Shown here one piece after another: positions 47,830 through 56,238 of a stretch of DNA of 64,000 nucleotides. Made by a program: the position numbers and the translations under genes. The notes beneath the pieces are model-generated. The model had not been told where the DNA came from and searched no databases. It saw only the letters and a list, made by a program, of their open reading frames with translations. The DNA is from Flavobacteriales bacterium (GTDB taxonomy: Bacteria > Bacteroidota > Bacteroidia > Flavobacteriales_F > PHOS-HE28), in assembly GCA_016703005.1 (NCBI GenBank), contig JADJCX010000015.1, positions 15,456-79,455 on the forward strand, given 5' to 3'. The stretch's first letter is position 1; each line of letters opens with the position of its first letter.

Positions 47830-50511
47830 TCATTCCACACTGAAGGTCTCCTTCTCCTCCTCTTCCTCCTTGAATAAACGACCCAGGCCTTTTGGCTTCC
47901 GCTGGGCTGGCACCAACGCTTGTTCAGTACGTGCGCTGTCGCCTTCCCATACCGTGGTGAACTTCGGCTGACCGGAGCTGCTCGCCTTCGCAGTGGGCTT
48001 GCCCTCGCGATCACCGAACACGTTCAACTCCTCCTTCAGGATGCTCTTGAGCTCCGCAGATTCCTGCTTCCGCACTTCACGTCGTTTGGCGCTGGCCGCC
48101 GGCGCGTCGTTGCCGAACTGGGGGTTCGCGCTTGTGCCATACATGTGAAGGAACACGCGCAATCCGGTACCATCGTCCTCTATCGGCCCGAACTCGTCTA
48201 CCTCGCCATCGAGCGCGAGCAGTTCGTTCAACCGGAAATTGAGGTGGTGATCGATGCGGTCATTGAAGCCATGGGTGCCGCTCATCTCGATCTCCATCAC
48301 ACTGCTCTTCACGAGCATAGTGGGCACATGCACTGCGCCGTCCTTGATCGCGATCTGGTTGCTGAGCGTGCTGAAGGTGATGTTGGCCAAGCGCTTTTCG
48401 AGCTCGTCGATATCGACGAACGGTGCGATCAACTTGTTCTTGCGCATGTGTGCGGCAACATCCTTCATCGCCTCGTGCTCAATGAGCGCTCCGTTGCTGA
48501 TGGTGAGGTCGGCGACGCAAACCAGCTTGTCCTTGTCGAGTTCGAGCGATGGTGACAACGGGGCTGTCAAACTCACCTTGGCGTCGGCCAATCCTTTCAA
48601 ATGGCGATAGCCGATGAAGTCCTGCCCAAAGTCCTGAAACTCGCGGAACAGTTCTTTCACGTCGATCCGGTTGAACGTTGCCGTGACCACCAACGGGAAC
48701 GATCCCGCATCGCGACCATCGAGCGACAGATCGGCCAGCACGTTGCCGTTGGCGGTTGCACACTTCACATTACTGGCGTGGAGCACACGATTATGCAATG
48801 TCAACCGGCCGGTGATGCCGGTGGCGGTGAAATCCTCGAAGACGAGTTCGTCCACGGAAGTCTGTACATCCAACGCGATCATGGCAGGCAGAGTGATGTC
48901 CCCCTTTCCTTTGTTGCGCTTGCCTTCCGCAGCCGATAACAGGGCGCCGAGGTCGATGCGTGGAGAACTGGCCCGGGCCTCGATACTGAGCTGTTGATCG
49001 GCGAACAACAAATAGGGCATCAAGTTGCGCAGCTTGCCGTCCATGATGATCGTGCTGCCTTGCACGGAAGCGGAAGCATGGGTGATCTCGGCATCGTCGC
49101 CACGCAATGCGAGCATCGCGTTCAACTTCTCGAAGGGATGCCGCACGGTGCGCAGGCTCAAAGTAACGTCCTTCAACTCGGCCGTTCCGCTGAGCGAAAG
49201 AGCCTTCATATCAGCAGCTCGTATGCGTTGGACATCGCGGAGTTTGCCCGTAACGGACACATTGGCTTTCACCCGCCCACTGGCTTGGGCAACCGTGTCT
49301 ATGCGGGCGAAGTGCAACAGATCGGCCAATGCCATATCCGTGCGCAGATCGGCACGAAGGCTGGCGTTGGTGCTACCCGTTAGCCGAAGATCACCGCGCA
49401 ATGTGCCGCTCCCACTATGCGCACTGAGATCCTTGACAACCAACCTCTTCGGCGTTCCATCGCTGGCCAAGACCACATCAATACTTCCGCTGATCCCGTT
49501 GAACCGCGTGCCGGTGCTTTGCTCCTTCATGCTCGCGTCGCGCAAGGCCGCTGTGAGTTCGATATCTGGTCCGTTGCCGGCCAGTTCACCTTGGTAACGC
49601 AGGGCGATATCCGCATCGCCCGTGACGGCATAGCTGCGCAGGAACGTGCGAGCGACCGGCGGCAATTGCGTTATCAAGTCTTTCAACTTCACATCGGCTC
49701 CCAGTACGCTCAGATCGATGGCATGGAGGCTGTCCCTCTGCGTAACGGTCAGTGCGAGGTTGAGCGGCATATTCCCGGCCATCACGCGGCCTTCGGTGAT
49801 CTTGAACAACGCATCAGCACGACCGATCTCCATGGCCAGGTCTAGGTCACTTGCGTGATCGGCGAATGTGCTGCCGTTCGCGGTGAGCAAGTGTTTCAGC
49901 CAAGCATCGCCCCGAAGCCGCACGCTGGCCCCACCGCTCTCGAACACTCCGCTCAGTTGCAGCGAACGACTGCGCGTGCTCACTTCGAGGTCGCGGCGTT
50001 CATCGCGGTAGCGCACTTCCAGTCCATCAAAGGAGACTTTGTTGAGTGCGATGCGTGTTGCCGTTCCAGCCGTGGTATCGCTCTTCCAAATGAGCCAATT
50101 CTCCTGGCCTTCGGAGTTAAAACCCGGATAGAGCTTCACGCGCTTGCCTTCCACCTGGTCCACAGTGTAGTCACCGGCGAACAGATCCATAAGGCTGAAC
50201 GAGAGGTACAGATCGTCGGCATAGAGCAGTGTATCGGGGACGGCCTTCCCCGAGCCCGCCTCCATGATCAGCACACCCTTGATGCGCAATGAGGCGAGCG
50301 GGAAGTTCTTGAGCAGGGTGAGATCGATGCCTTGTTCCGTCACCGGTGCGGTGAGGTGCTTATTCAACTCAGCCAGAATGCCTGCCTTCACCTCTTCTTC
50401 ATAGACTGTCGCCAACGTGAAGGCACCACCGAGCACCAGCAACACGACCGAGGCCGTGATCAAGAGGGTGCGGCGAAGCCAGCGGGGCACGGTGGGCAAT
50501 AGTTTCGACAC
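47830..50511 (-). CDS. AsmA-like inner-membrane-anchored protein
   Basis: The 893-residue protein has one N-terminal membrane helix (about residues 14-35). It is followed by a long periplasmic region of repeated beta strands typical of the AsmA family, whose E. coli members help move phospholipids or maintain outer-membrane lipid balance. N-terminal features include LKNFPLASLRIKGVLI and YADDLYLSFSLMDLFAGDY. The C-terminal AsmA-like part includes NQIAIKDGAVHVPTMLVKSSVMEIEMSGTHGFN. The last residues are a charged tail (KEEEEEKETFSVE). The start is GTG at 50511, with a TACTTTTC element a few bases upstream. It probably leads the operon with the kinase and hemW. Confidence 0.82.
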   Translation of the reverse strand: MSKLLPTVPRWLRRTLLITASVVLLVLGGAFTLATVYEEEVKAGILAELNKHLTAPVTEQGIDLTLLKNFPLASLRIKGVLIMEAGSGKAVPDTLLYADDLYLSFSLMDLFAGDYTVDQVEGKRVKLYPGFNSEGQENWLIWKSDTTAGTATRIALNKVSFDGLEVRYRDERRDLEVSTRSRSLQLSGVFESGGASVRLRGDAWLKHLLTANGSTFADHASDLDLAMEIGRADALFKITEGRVMAGNMPLNLALTVTQRDSLHAIDLSVLGADVKLKDLITQLPPVARTFLRSYAVTGDADIALRYQGELAGNGPDIELTAALRDASMKEQSTGTRFNGISGSIDVVLASDGTPKRLVVKDLSAHSGSGTLRGDLRLTGSTNASLRADLRTDMALADLLHFARIDTVAQASGRVKANVSVTGKLRDVQRIRAADMKALSLSGTAELKDVTLSLRTVRHPFEKLNAMLALRGDDAEITHASASVQGSTIIMDGKLRNLMPYLLFADQQLSIEARASSPRIDLGALLSAAEGKRNKGKGDITLPAMIALDVQTSVDELVFEDFTATGITGRLTLHNRVLHASNVKCATANGNVLADLSLDGRDAGSFPLVVTATFNRIDVKELFREFQDFGQDFIGYRHLKGLADAKVSLTAPLSPSLELDKDKLVCVADLTISNGALIEHEAMKDVAAHMRKNKLIAPFVDIDELEKRLANITFSTLSNQIAIKDGAVHVPTMLVKSSVMEIEMSGTHGFNDRIDHHLNFRLNELLALDGEVDEFGPIEDDGTGLRVFLHMYGTSANPQFGNDAPAASAKRREVRKQESAELKSILKEELNVFGDREGKPTAKASSSGQPKFTTVWEGDSARTEQALVPAQRKPKGLGRLFKEEEEEKETFSVE

Positions 50512-50639
50512 GATCTCGAAAAGTACCGGGAGGCTCCGGCCAGTTCACGCACAGTGGCGGCCGTTCCTCCACAGGCACGTGTGGGCAGAGAACGTGCCGG
50601 GAGGGCACATCGGTATGCGCAGCAGGAAAGTCGCTGGAC

Positions 50640-51995
50640 TTATTTCGTCCTCTTCAGCAAGGTCACCTCCTTATCGCTGAGGTGGCGCCAATGCCCGCGT
50701 TGCAGATCCTTCTTGGTGAGCCCGGCGAACAACACCCGGTCCAGTTTCACCACTTCGTAGCCCATGGCTTCGAACATGCGGCGCACAACCCGGTTGCGGC
50801 CCATGTGCAGTTTTAGCCCCACTTCGCTCTTGCTGTCGCCCACGTAACTGGCTTCATCGGCTGCGGAAGGACCATCTTCCAAGGCTATGCCGTCCACCAA
50901 CTGCCGCAGGTCCTTCGCCGTTACGTTCTTGTCCAAAGTCACGTGGTAGATCTTCTCTGCCCCGTGGCTAGGGTGAGTGAGTTTCTTGGCCAGATCACCA
51001 TCATTGGTTAGCAGCAGTACGCCCGTGGTGTTGCGGTCCAATCGACCCACGGGATAGAGCCTTTCCGGGCAAGCAGCACTCACCAAGGACATCACCGTGC
51101 GGCGGTCCATGGGATCGTCGGTGGTGGTAATGGTGTCCTTGGGTTTATTGATCAGTACATAGCGCTTCTTCTCCATACTGATGCGCTGGCCACCATAGTG
51201 GATCACATCGTCCGGGCCCACTTTGGTACCCAGTTCCGTAACGACCTTGCCGTTCACCTGAACGGTACCGGCAATGATCAGATCATCGGCCTCGCGCCGG
51301 CTGCAAATGCCGCTGTTCGCAATGAAGCGGTTCAGCCTGACCTGTCCAGGGATCTGTTCCTGTTTGCGGGCAGGTGGGCGTCCGCCTTGACCGGTGCGAT
51401 TTCGGGTGTACTCGCGATCAGGGGATGTGCGCGAACGGAATGGACGTTGTTCGCCACCGCTCCTGCCGCCCGGCCCAGAGCGGAACGAACGGCGTGCATC
51501 ATCACCTCCTTCCTCGGCTCGGCGTGGCTTGCGATCATAGCTGGGGCGGTCACTGCTGGCACCGCGATCACGATAGTTCGGACGATCACCATCGCGGCGT
51601 GGCGGGCGGCCAGCGGACGAACGATCATCGCTACCGCGTCGATCACCACCGAATGAGGGTCGGTCGGTCGGCCTTCCGCGCGAGGGTCGCTCAACACGGT
51701 CGCTCTGTTCGCGGCGTGGTCGGTCATCGCTGCGTGTTGGCCGTGGGCGCTCGCTGCGATCATCGGTCGGTCGGCGATACGGGCGGTCACCATCCCGCGG
51801 TGGCCGCGCTCCTGCATCACGGTCCCGTGTTGGTCGACGCGGTGGCTCCCGATCGTCCGCCGCGCGGCGAGGACGAGGTTCGTCATCGTCTCGACCTTGG
51901 CGGAGTGGACCATTGCGGTCGGTGGAACGTGCGGGGCGTGGGCTGCGCTCGCTGGAGCGGCCGCCATCTCGGCGGGCGGGTTTGCGGGACTTCAT
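50640..51995 (-). CDS. RsuA/RluB-family pseudouridine synthase with long disordered N-terminal tail
   Basis: The enzyme isomerises uridine in rRNA. An S4 RNA-binding domain (about residues 218-265; RLNRFIANSGICSRREADDLI) precedes the catalytic domain with YPVGRLDRNTTGVLLLTNDG, where Asp320 is the nucleophile. KIYHVTLDK and GRNRVVRRMFEAMGYEVVKLDR are further conserved motifs. Residues 1-212 are an Arg/Asp/Pro/Ser/Gly-rich low-complexity tail (motifs DRP, RPPRRDGDRP) with no fold, likely RNA-binding. Without the tail the length matches normal RluB. The start overlaps the yraN stop by four bases (ATGA). The rRNA target (23S or 16S) is not decided. Confidence 0.88.
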   Translation of the reverse strand: MKSRKPARRDGGRSSERSPRPARSTDRNGPLRQGRDDDEPRPRRAADDREPPRRPTRDRDAGARPPRDGDRPYRRPTDDRSERPRPTRSDDRPRREQSDRVERPSRGRPTDRPSFGGDRRGSDDRSSAGRPPRRDGDRPNYRDRGASSDRPSYDRKPRRAEEGGDDARRSFRSGPGGRSGGEQRPFRSRTSPDREYTRNRTGQGGRPPARKQEQIPGQVRLNRFIANSGICSRREADDLIIAGTVQVNGKVVTELGTKVGPDDVIHYGGQRISMEKKRYVLINKPKDTITTTDDPMDRRTVMSLVSAACPERLYPVGRLDRNTTGVLLLTNDGDLAKKLTHPSHGAEKIYHVTLDKNVTAKDLRQLVDGIALEDGPSAADEASYVGDSKSEVGLKLHMGRNRVVRRMFEAMGYEVVKLDRVLFAGLTKKDLQRGHWRHLSDKEVTLLKRTK

Positions 51996-52356
51996 CTTAA
52001 GGTGGGATAGAATGCGTCGGGAATGTGTTCGATCTGTGGTTCGCCGGGGCCAATGGTCACGCTCACGATATCGTAGCGCACCTCCAATTCATTGCCGGTC
52101 TTGTTCAAGTAGTTCTGCGTTGCGCGCATGATCCCGGCCCGCTTGGCCTTGTTCACCGCCATCTCCGGTTCGCCCCACTTGCTGCTGCGCCGGGTCTTCA
52201 CCTCCACGATCACCAGAAATTGCTTGTTGGTTGCGATGATGTCCAGTTCATTCTGGCCCGATCGCCAGTTGCGCTCAAGAATGCGGTAGCCCTTCTCTTC
52301 AAGTAGCGGCATGCCAGTTGCTCTCCGCCTGCGCCCGTTTCGAGATGCTCTGCCAT
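51992..52356 (-). CDS. YraN/UPF0102 family nuclease-like protein (frameshifted)
   Basis: This is a small protein of about 120 residues with the UPF0102 fold, related to Holliday-junction-resolvase-like nucleases; its role is not established. The start at 52356 reads MAEHLETGAGGEQLACRYL. After that the frame shifts, and the rest (EEKGYRILERNWRSGQNELDIIATNKQFLVIVEVKTRRSSKWGEP) lies one frame over up to 51992. One missing base near 52297-52300 (TTGAAG for TTGGAAG) restores the family sequence. The conserved ELDIIA and VEVKTR carry the putative catalytic Asp, Glu and Lys. It overlaps the pseudouridine synthase gene and forms the head of that operon. Confidence 0.8.
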
Positions 52357-52401
52357 TGAAAACAACGACGACCTGTGCGTAACCCATCGACGAAAGCCGC
52401 G

Positions 52402-52430
52402 TTGAAGGCCCCAAAAGTCGGGAACTTTCG
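52402..52430 (+). promoter_or_regulatory. Candidate promoter for the DUF4412 gene
   Basis: TTG at 52402-52404 is separated by 18 bases from AACTTTCG at 52423-52430, a reasonable match to the Bacteroidota TTG/TA-N2-TTTG promoter. The predicted leader to the ATG at 52490 is about 55 bases. Confidence 0.4.
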
Positions 52431-52489
52431 GCCGCAATGGCCGATCAACCCTCAGCAGAAAGGCACAACGGAACGGTAAGACCACCATC

Positions 52490-53131
52490 ATGAAAGCGAT
52501 CCTCCGCCCTCTTTTCACCCTCGTACTTGGTGCCACGGTGGCTTATGCCGCTAACGCCCAAGCCTTTGAGGGGACCATTGAGTTCACCAAGACCACGGGT
52601 CCGGTGGTGACGAACTATAAGTACTACGTGAAGGGCGACCATGTGCGCATCGAGGAGATCAACTCCCGTGGTGAGGTACAAGGCATCATGCTCGTTGACA
52701 CCAAGGACCGCACGGTATATGCCCTGAGCCCTGAGCGCAAACTATACATGGATGTGCCCAACATGCGCCTGCCCAAGGATGTGAAGACCGAAGTGAAGAA
52801 GACCGGGGAGATGAAGGACATCGCAGGCTATAAGTGTGAGAAATGGGTGGTGAAGAGCGCCACCGAGGACCGCACCATCACCTATTGGGTGGCTGCCGAT
52901 GAGTTCACCTTCTTCGTGCCCCTGTTGGAAACCCTGAACCGCAAGGACGAGCAAGCCGTGTTCTTTTTGGAGATCGATGGCGCTGCAGGCGTATTCCCCA
53001 TGCTGGGTGTTGAGCAGAAGCTCGATGGCAGCGAGGTGAGCAAATTGGAAGTGACCAAGGTGACCAAGGGTGTTCAGAAAGCAACACTTTTCGAGGTGCC
53101 AGGCGACTACAACAAATTCGAGCGGAACTAG
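52490..53131 (+). CDS. Secreted DUF4412 domain protein
   Basis: The 213-residue exported protein has a signal peptide (MKAILRPLFTLVLGATVAYAANAQA). One DUF4412-like domain follows, with FEGTIEFTKTTGP, KYYVKGDHVRIEE, MLVDTKDRTVYALSPERKLYM, and IAGYKCEKWVVKS near the middle. This domain is common in secreted Bacteroidota proteins; its fold resembles LolA-type half barrels and its function is unknown. It ends FEVPGDYNKFERN. The stop codon is shared with the convergent LD-carboxypeptidase gene within a CTAG palindrome, so the two genes overlap by four bases at their 3' ends. Confidence 0.8.
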   Translation: MKAILRPLFTLVLGATVAYAANAQAFEGTIEFTKTTGPVVTNYKYYVKGDHVRIEEINSRGEVQGIMLVDTKDRTVYALSPERKLYMDVPNMRLPKDVKTEVKKTGEMKDIAGYKCEKWVVKSATEDRTITYWVAADEFTFFVPLLETLNRKDEQAVFFLEIDGAAGVFPMLGVEQKLDGSEVSKLEVTKVTKGVQKATLFEVPGDYNKFERN

Positions 53132-54078
53132 GACGTTCGCGCAGCACCGAAGCTCAGCGTTGCACCGGTATCGGTGACGCTGAGCTTTGTTTTTGCACCC
53201 ATGACCAGTGCACGGTTGTCGGCAATGTGCCCGGCGGGGAAGTTGAAACACACCGGATAGTCAGTGCCCTCTGTTGCCCGCAGGATGATCTCTTTGGCAT
53301 CGGCACCGAACGGGTCGTTCTCATCCTTGTTGTGCATGTCGCTCATGCCACCCACGATCAAGCCTTCCAAATTCTTGAACCAACCTGCTAGGCGCAGGTT
53401 CATGGCCATACGGTCCAGGTGGTACAACAGCTCATCAAGGTCTTCGATGAACAGGATCTTGCCTGCGGGGTCGATATCGTAAGGCGTGCCGCGCAGTGCG
53501 TACAGCAGGGAGAGATTGCCACCGGTAAGTACGCCTTCGCATGAGCCCGTGCGGTGCGCAACAACTTCGGCAGCACTTGCCCCTCCCACCCCGCCGCTCG
53601 CGATCTCAAACCCTTCCCCGAACAACGCTTTCCGCAACGTCTCGCGGCAGTCCTCGCTCTTCGCGGCGATCATGAAGGGCATTTGCGCATGCAGTGAGCA
53701 CAGGCCCATGTTGTGCAGCGCATTGTGCAGTACCGTGATGTCGCTGAAGCCCACCAGCCACTTCGGGCTGCGTTTCAATGCAGACAGCCGCAGGTGCTCC
53801 ATAAGATGCACCGTGCCATATCCACCGCGCGCGCACCAGATCGCCTTTACCTGCGGGTCGTCGATAGCGGCCTGCAGATCGGCCGCCCTCTCTTTCGCCG
53901 TGCCCGCCTGCTGGAAGTGTTTCCGACCGATGCCATCGCCCAACTTCACCCGCAGTCCCCAGCTCCCGGCCAATGCGATACCGTCCCGCAATTCCTCGAT
54001 CGTGATCGCCCGCGCGGTCGGCACGATGGCGATCGTGTCACCGGGCTTCAATGCGGGCGGGCGTTGCAGAGCGTTCAT
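53128..54078 (-). CDS. LD-carboxypeptidase (peptidase family S66)
   Basis: This 316-residue serine peptidase of family S66 trims the terminal D-Ala from murein tetrapeptides, or in MccF relatives inactivates microcin C. The nucleophile is Ser112 in LVGFSDITVLH. The other triad parts are Glu in FIEDLDELLYHLDRM and His in FNFPAGHIADN. The N-terminal ALKPGDTIAIVPTARAI and the ARGGYGTVHLMEHL loop are typical. No signal peptide is visible, which suits a cytoplasmic LD-carboxypeptidase in peptidoglycan recycling. It is divergent from metG, with 63 bases between starts. Confidence 0.9.
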   Translation of the reverse strand: MNALQRPPALKPGDTIAIVPTARAITIEELRDGIALAGSWGLRVKLGDGIGRKHFQQAGTAKERAADLQAAIDDPQVKAIWCARGGYGTVHLMEHLRLSALKRSPKWLVGFSDITVLHNALHNMGLCSLHAQMPFMIAAKSEDCRETLRKALFGEGFEIASGGVGGASAAEVVAHRTGSCEGVLTGGNLSLLYALRGTPYDIDPAGKILFIEDLDELLYHLDRMAMNLRLAGWFKNLEGLIVGGMSDMHNKDENDPFGADAKEIILRATEGTDYPVCFNFPAGHIADNRALVMGAKTKLSVTDTGATLSFGAARTS

Positions 54079-54141
54079 GGGTGCGAAGATGCACGGCTAT
54101 CTTGCGCGCTCTTCGCTCCGTTCGAGCGAGTTCTCGACACC

Positions 54142-56235
54142 GTGAAGGAGATCAAACGAACCACTGTTACCGCCGCGTTGCCCTACGCGAACGGTCCATT
54201 GCACATCGGGCATATCGCAGGTGCTTACCTGCCATCGGACATTTACGTGCGCTGTCTGCGGTCCCGTGGCAAGGAGGTGCTTTTCGTGTGTGGCAGCGAC
54301 GAGCACGGCGCCGCGATCACCATACGCGCGCTGAAAGAAGGCACCACACCGCGCGCCATCGTGGACAAGTACCACGCAATGATGGGCAAGGCCTTTCAGG
54401 ACTTCGGTATCCACTTCGACATCTACCACCGCACCAGCGCCGAGCTGCACAAGCAGACCAGTCAGGACTTCTTCCTGCAACTGCACAAGAACGGCGCGTT
54501 CACGGAACAGGAGGAGCAGCAGTACTTTGACGAAGAGGCGAAACAGTTCCTCGCCGATCGCTACATCAAGGGGACGTGTCCGGTGTGCGGCAACACCGAG
54601 GCCTATGGCGATCAGTGCGAAAAGTGCGGCACCGCGCTGAGCCCGAAAGAACTGAAGGACGTACGTAGCACACTGAGCGGTAGCGCGCCCGTGCTGAAGC
54701 CCACGAAGCATTGGTACCTGCCCATGGAGCGCTCGCAGAAGTGGGTGGAGGATTGGATCAATACAGGAGTGCTTAACGGCGAACAGCAACACGATGCCAG
54801 CGAGTGGAAACCACAAGTGCTGGGACAATGCAACAGTTGGCTGAAGGATGGTTTGCGTCCGCGCGCCATGACGCGCGATCTCGATTGGGGCGTACCGGTG
54901 CCGCTACCCAACGCGGACGGCAAGGTGCTGTACGTGTGGCTTGATGCGCCCATCGGGTACATCACGGCGACCAAACAATGGGCGAAAGACAAGGGCGTGG
55001 AATGGGAGAAGTGGTGGAAGAGCGACGAGACGCGTCTGTTGCACTTCATCGGCAAGGACAACATCGTATTCCACTGCATCATCTTCCCCATCCTGCTGAA
55101 GATGCACGGCGGATTTATACTGCCGCAGAAGGTTCCCGCCAACGAGTTCCTCAATCTCGAAGGGCAGAAATTGAGCACCAGCCGTAACTGGGCGGTGTGG
55201 CTGCACGAATACATCGAGCGTTGGCCCGGCCGACAGGATGAGTTGCGCTATGCCTTGGCGAGCATCTTTCCCGAGTTCAAGGACAGTGAGTTCACGTGGA
55301 AGGATTTCCAGGACAAGAACAACAACGAACTGGTCAGTATCCTCGGCAACTTCGTTCAACGCGTATTCGTGCTCTGCCACAAGTACTACGATGGCACAGT
55401 GCCGCAGCCGTCCAGCGGCAATGAACAAGACGTTCTGCTGTGGTCGGAACTGAACCCGCTACCGGAGAAAGTCTCGGATGAAGTGGATCGTTTCCGATTC
55501 CGCGATGCGCTGGCCAGTGCCATGCAGGTGGCCCGACTCGGCAACAAGTACCTCACCGATACCGAGCCGTGGAAGTTGGAGAAGACCGATCCCGAGCGCG
55601 TGCGCACGGTGCTGTTCAACAGCCTGCGGATCACGGGGGCGCTCAGTGTCGTACTCGAACCCTTCCTACCCTTCACCGCGCGGAAGTTGCGCGCCATGCT
55701 CGGTCTTGGCGAGTTGAAATGGGATGATGCGCTGCGCCACGATCTGATCAAGCCCGGCTCGGTGCTGGGCAAGCCGGAGCACTTGTTCAAACCGATCGAC
55801 GATGCCGACATCGCGGCGGAAGTGGAACGCCTTCATGCAAACCGACCAGTGGAACAGACCCCACCTGCCGACAAGCCGATAGCGCCCGCACCAAGTGCCG
55901 CGAAACCGAACATCAACTTCGAGCAGTTCAGCGCGCTGGATCTGCGCATCGGGACGATCACCGCTGCGGAGAAAGTCGCGAAGGCCGATAAGCTGCTGAA
56001 GCTCACCATCGATATCGGCGAGGCGCAACCGCGCACCGTTGTCAGCGGCATCGCGTTGCACTTCGCACCGGAGCAATTGCCGGGTCAGCAGGTGCTGTTG
56101 CTCTGCAACCTGGAGCCTCGGAAGCTCAAGGGCATCGAGAGCCAAGGCATGGTGCTGATGGCCGAGAACGCCGAAGGCCAACTGCGTTTCATGCAGCCCG
56201 GTGAGGCTATGCCGCCGGGAAGCGAAGTGCGTTGA
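54142..56235 (+). CDS. metG: Methionyl-tRNA synthetase with C-terminal tRNA-binding domain
   Basis: This class I enzyme charges tRNA-Met. I chose the GTG at 54142, giving VKEIKRTTVTAALPYANGPLHIGH; the frame is open from 53713, but upstream sequence is antisense to the neighbouring gene. HIGH is at residues 21-24, zinc knuckles CPVCG and CEKCG lie near residues 150-170, and the KMSKS-loop equivalent is KLSTS (343-347). The anticodon-binding domain follows. From about residue 592 there is a Trbp111/EMAP-like OB-fold (FEQFSALDLRIGTITAAEKV) that dimerises and binds tRNA. The total of 697 residues is normal for Bacteroidota. It ends three bases before the convergent subtilisin gene. Confidence 0.95.
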   Translation: MKEIKRTTVTAALPYANGPLHIGHIAGAYLPSDIYVRCLRSRGKEVLFVCGSDEHGAAITIRALKEGTTPRAIVDKYHAMMGKAFQDFGIHFDIYHRTSAELHKQTSQDFFLQLHKNGAFTEQEEQQYFDEEAKQFLADRYIKGTCPVCGNTEAYGDQCEKCGTALSPKELKDVRSTLSGSAPVLKPTKHWYLPMERSQKWVEDWINTGVLNGEQQHDASEWKPQVLGQCNSWLKDGLRPRAMTRDLDWGVPVPLPNADGKVLYVWLDAPIGYITATKQWAKDKGVEWEKWWKSDETRLLHFIGKDNIVFHCIIFPILLKMHGGFILPQKVPANEFLNLEGQKLSTSRNWAVWLHEYIERWPGRQDELRYALASIFPEFKDSEFTWKDFQDKNNNELVSILGNFVQRVFVLCHKYYDGTVPQPSSGNEQDVLLWSELNPLPEKVSDEVDRFRFRDALASAMQVARLGNKYLTDTEPWKLEKTDPERVRTVLFNSLRITGALSVVLEPFLPFTARKLRAMLGLGELKWDDALRHDLIKPGSVLGKPEHLFKPIDDADIAAEVERLHANRPVEQTPPADKPIAPAPSAAKPNINFEQFSALDLRIGTITAAEKVAKADKLLKLTIDIGEAQPRTVVSGIALHFAPEQLPGQQVLLLCNLEPRKLKGIESQGMVLMAENAEGQLRFMQPGEAMPPGSEVR

Positions 56236-56238
56236 GCG

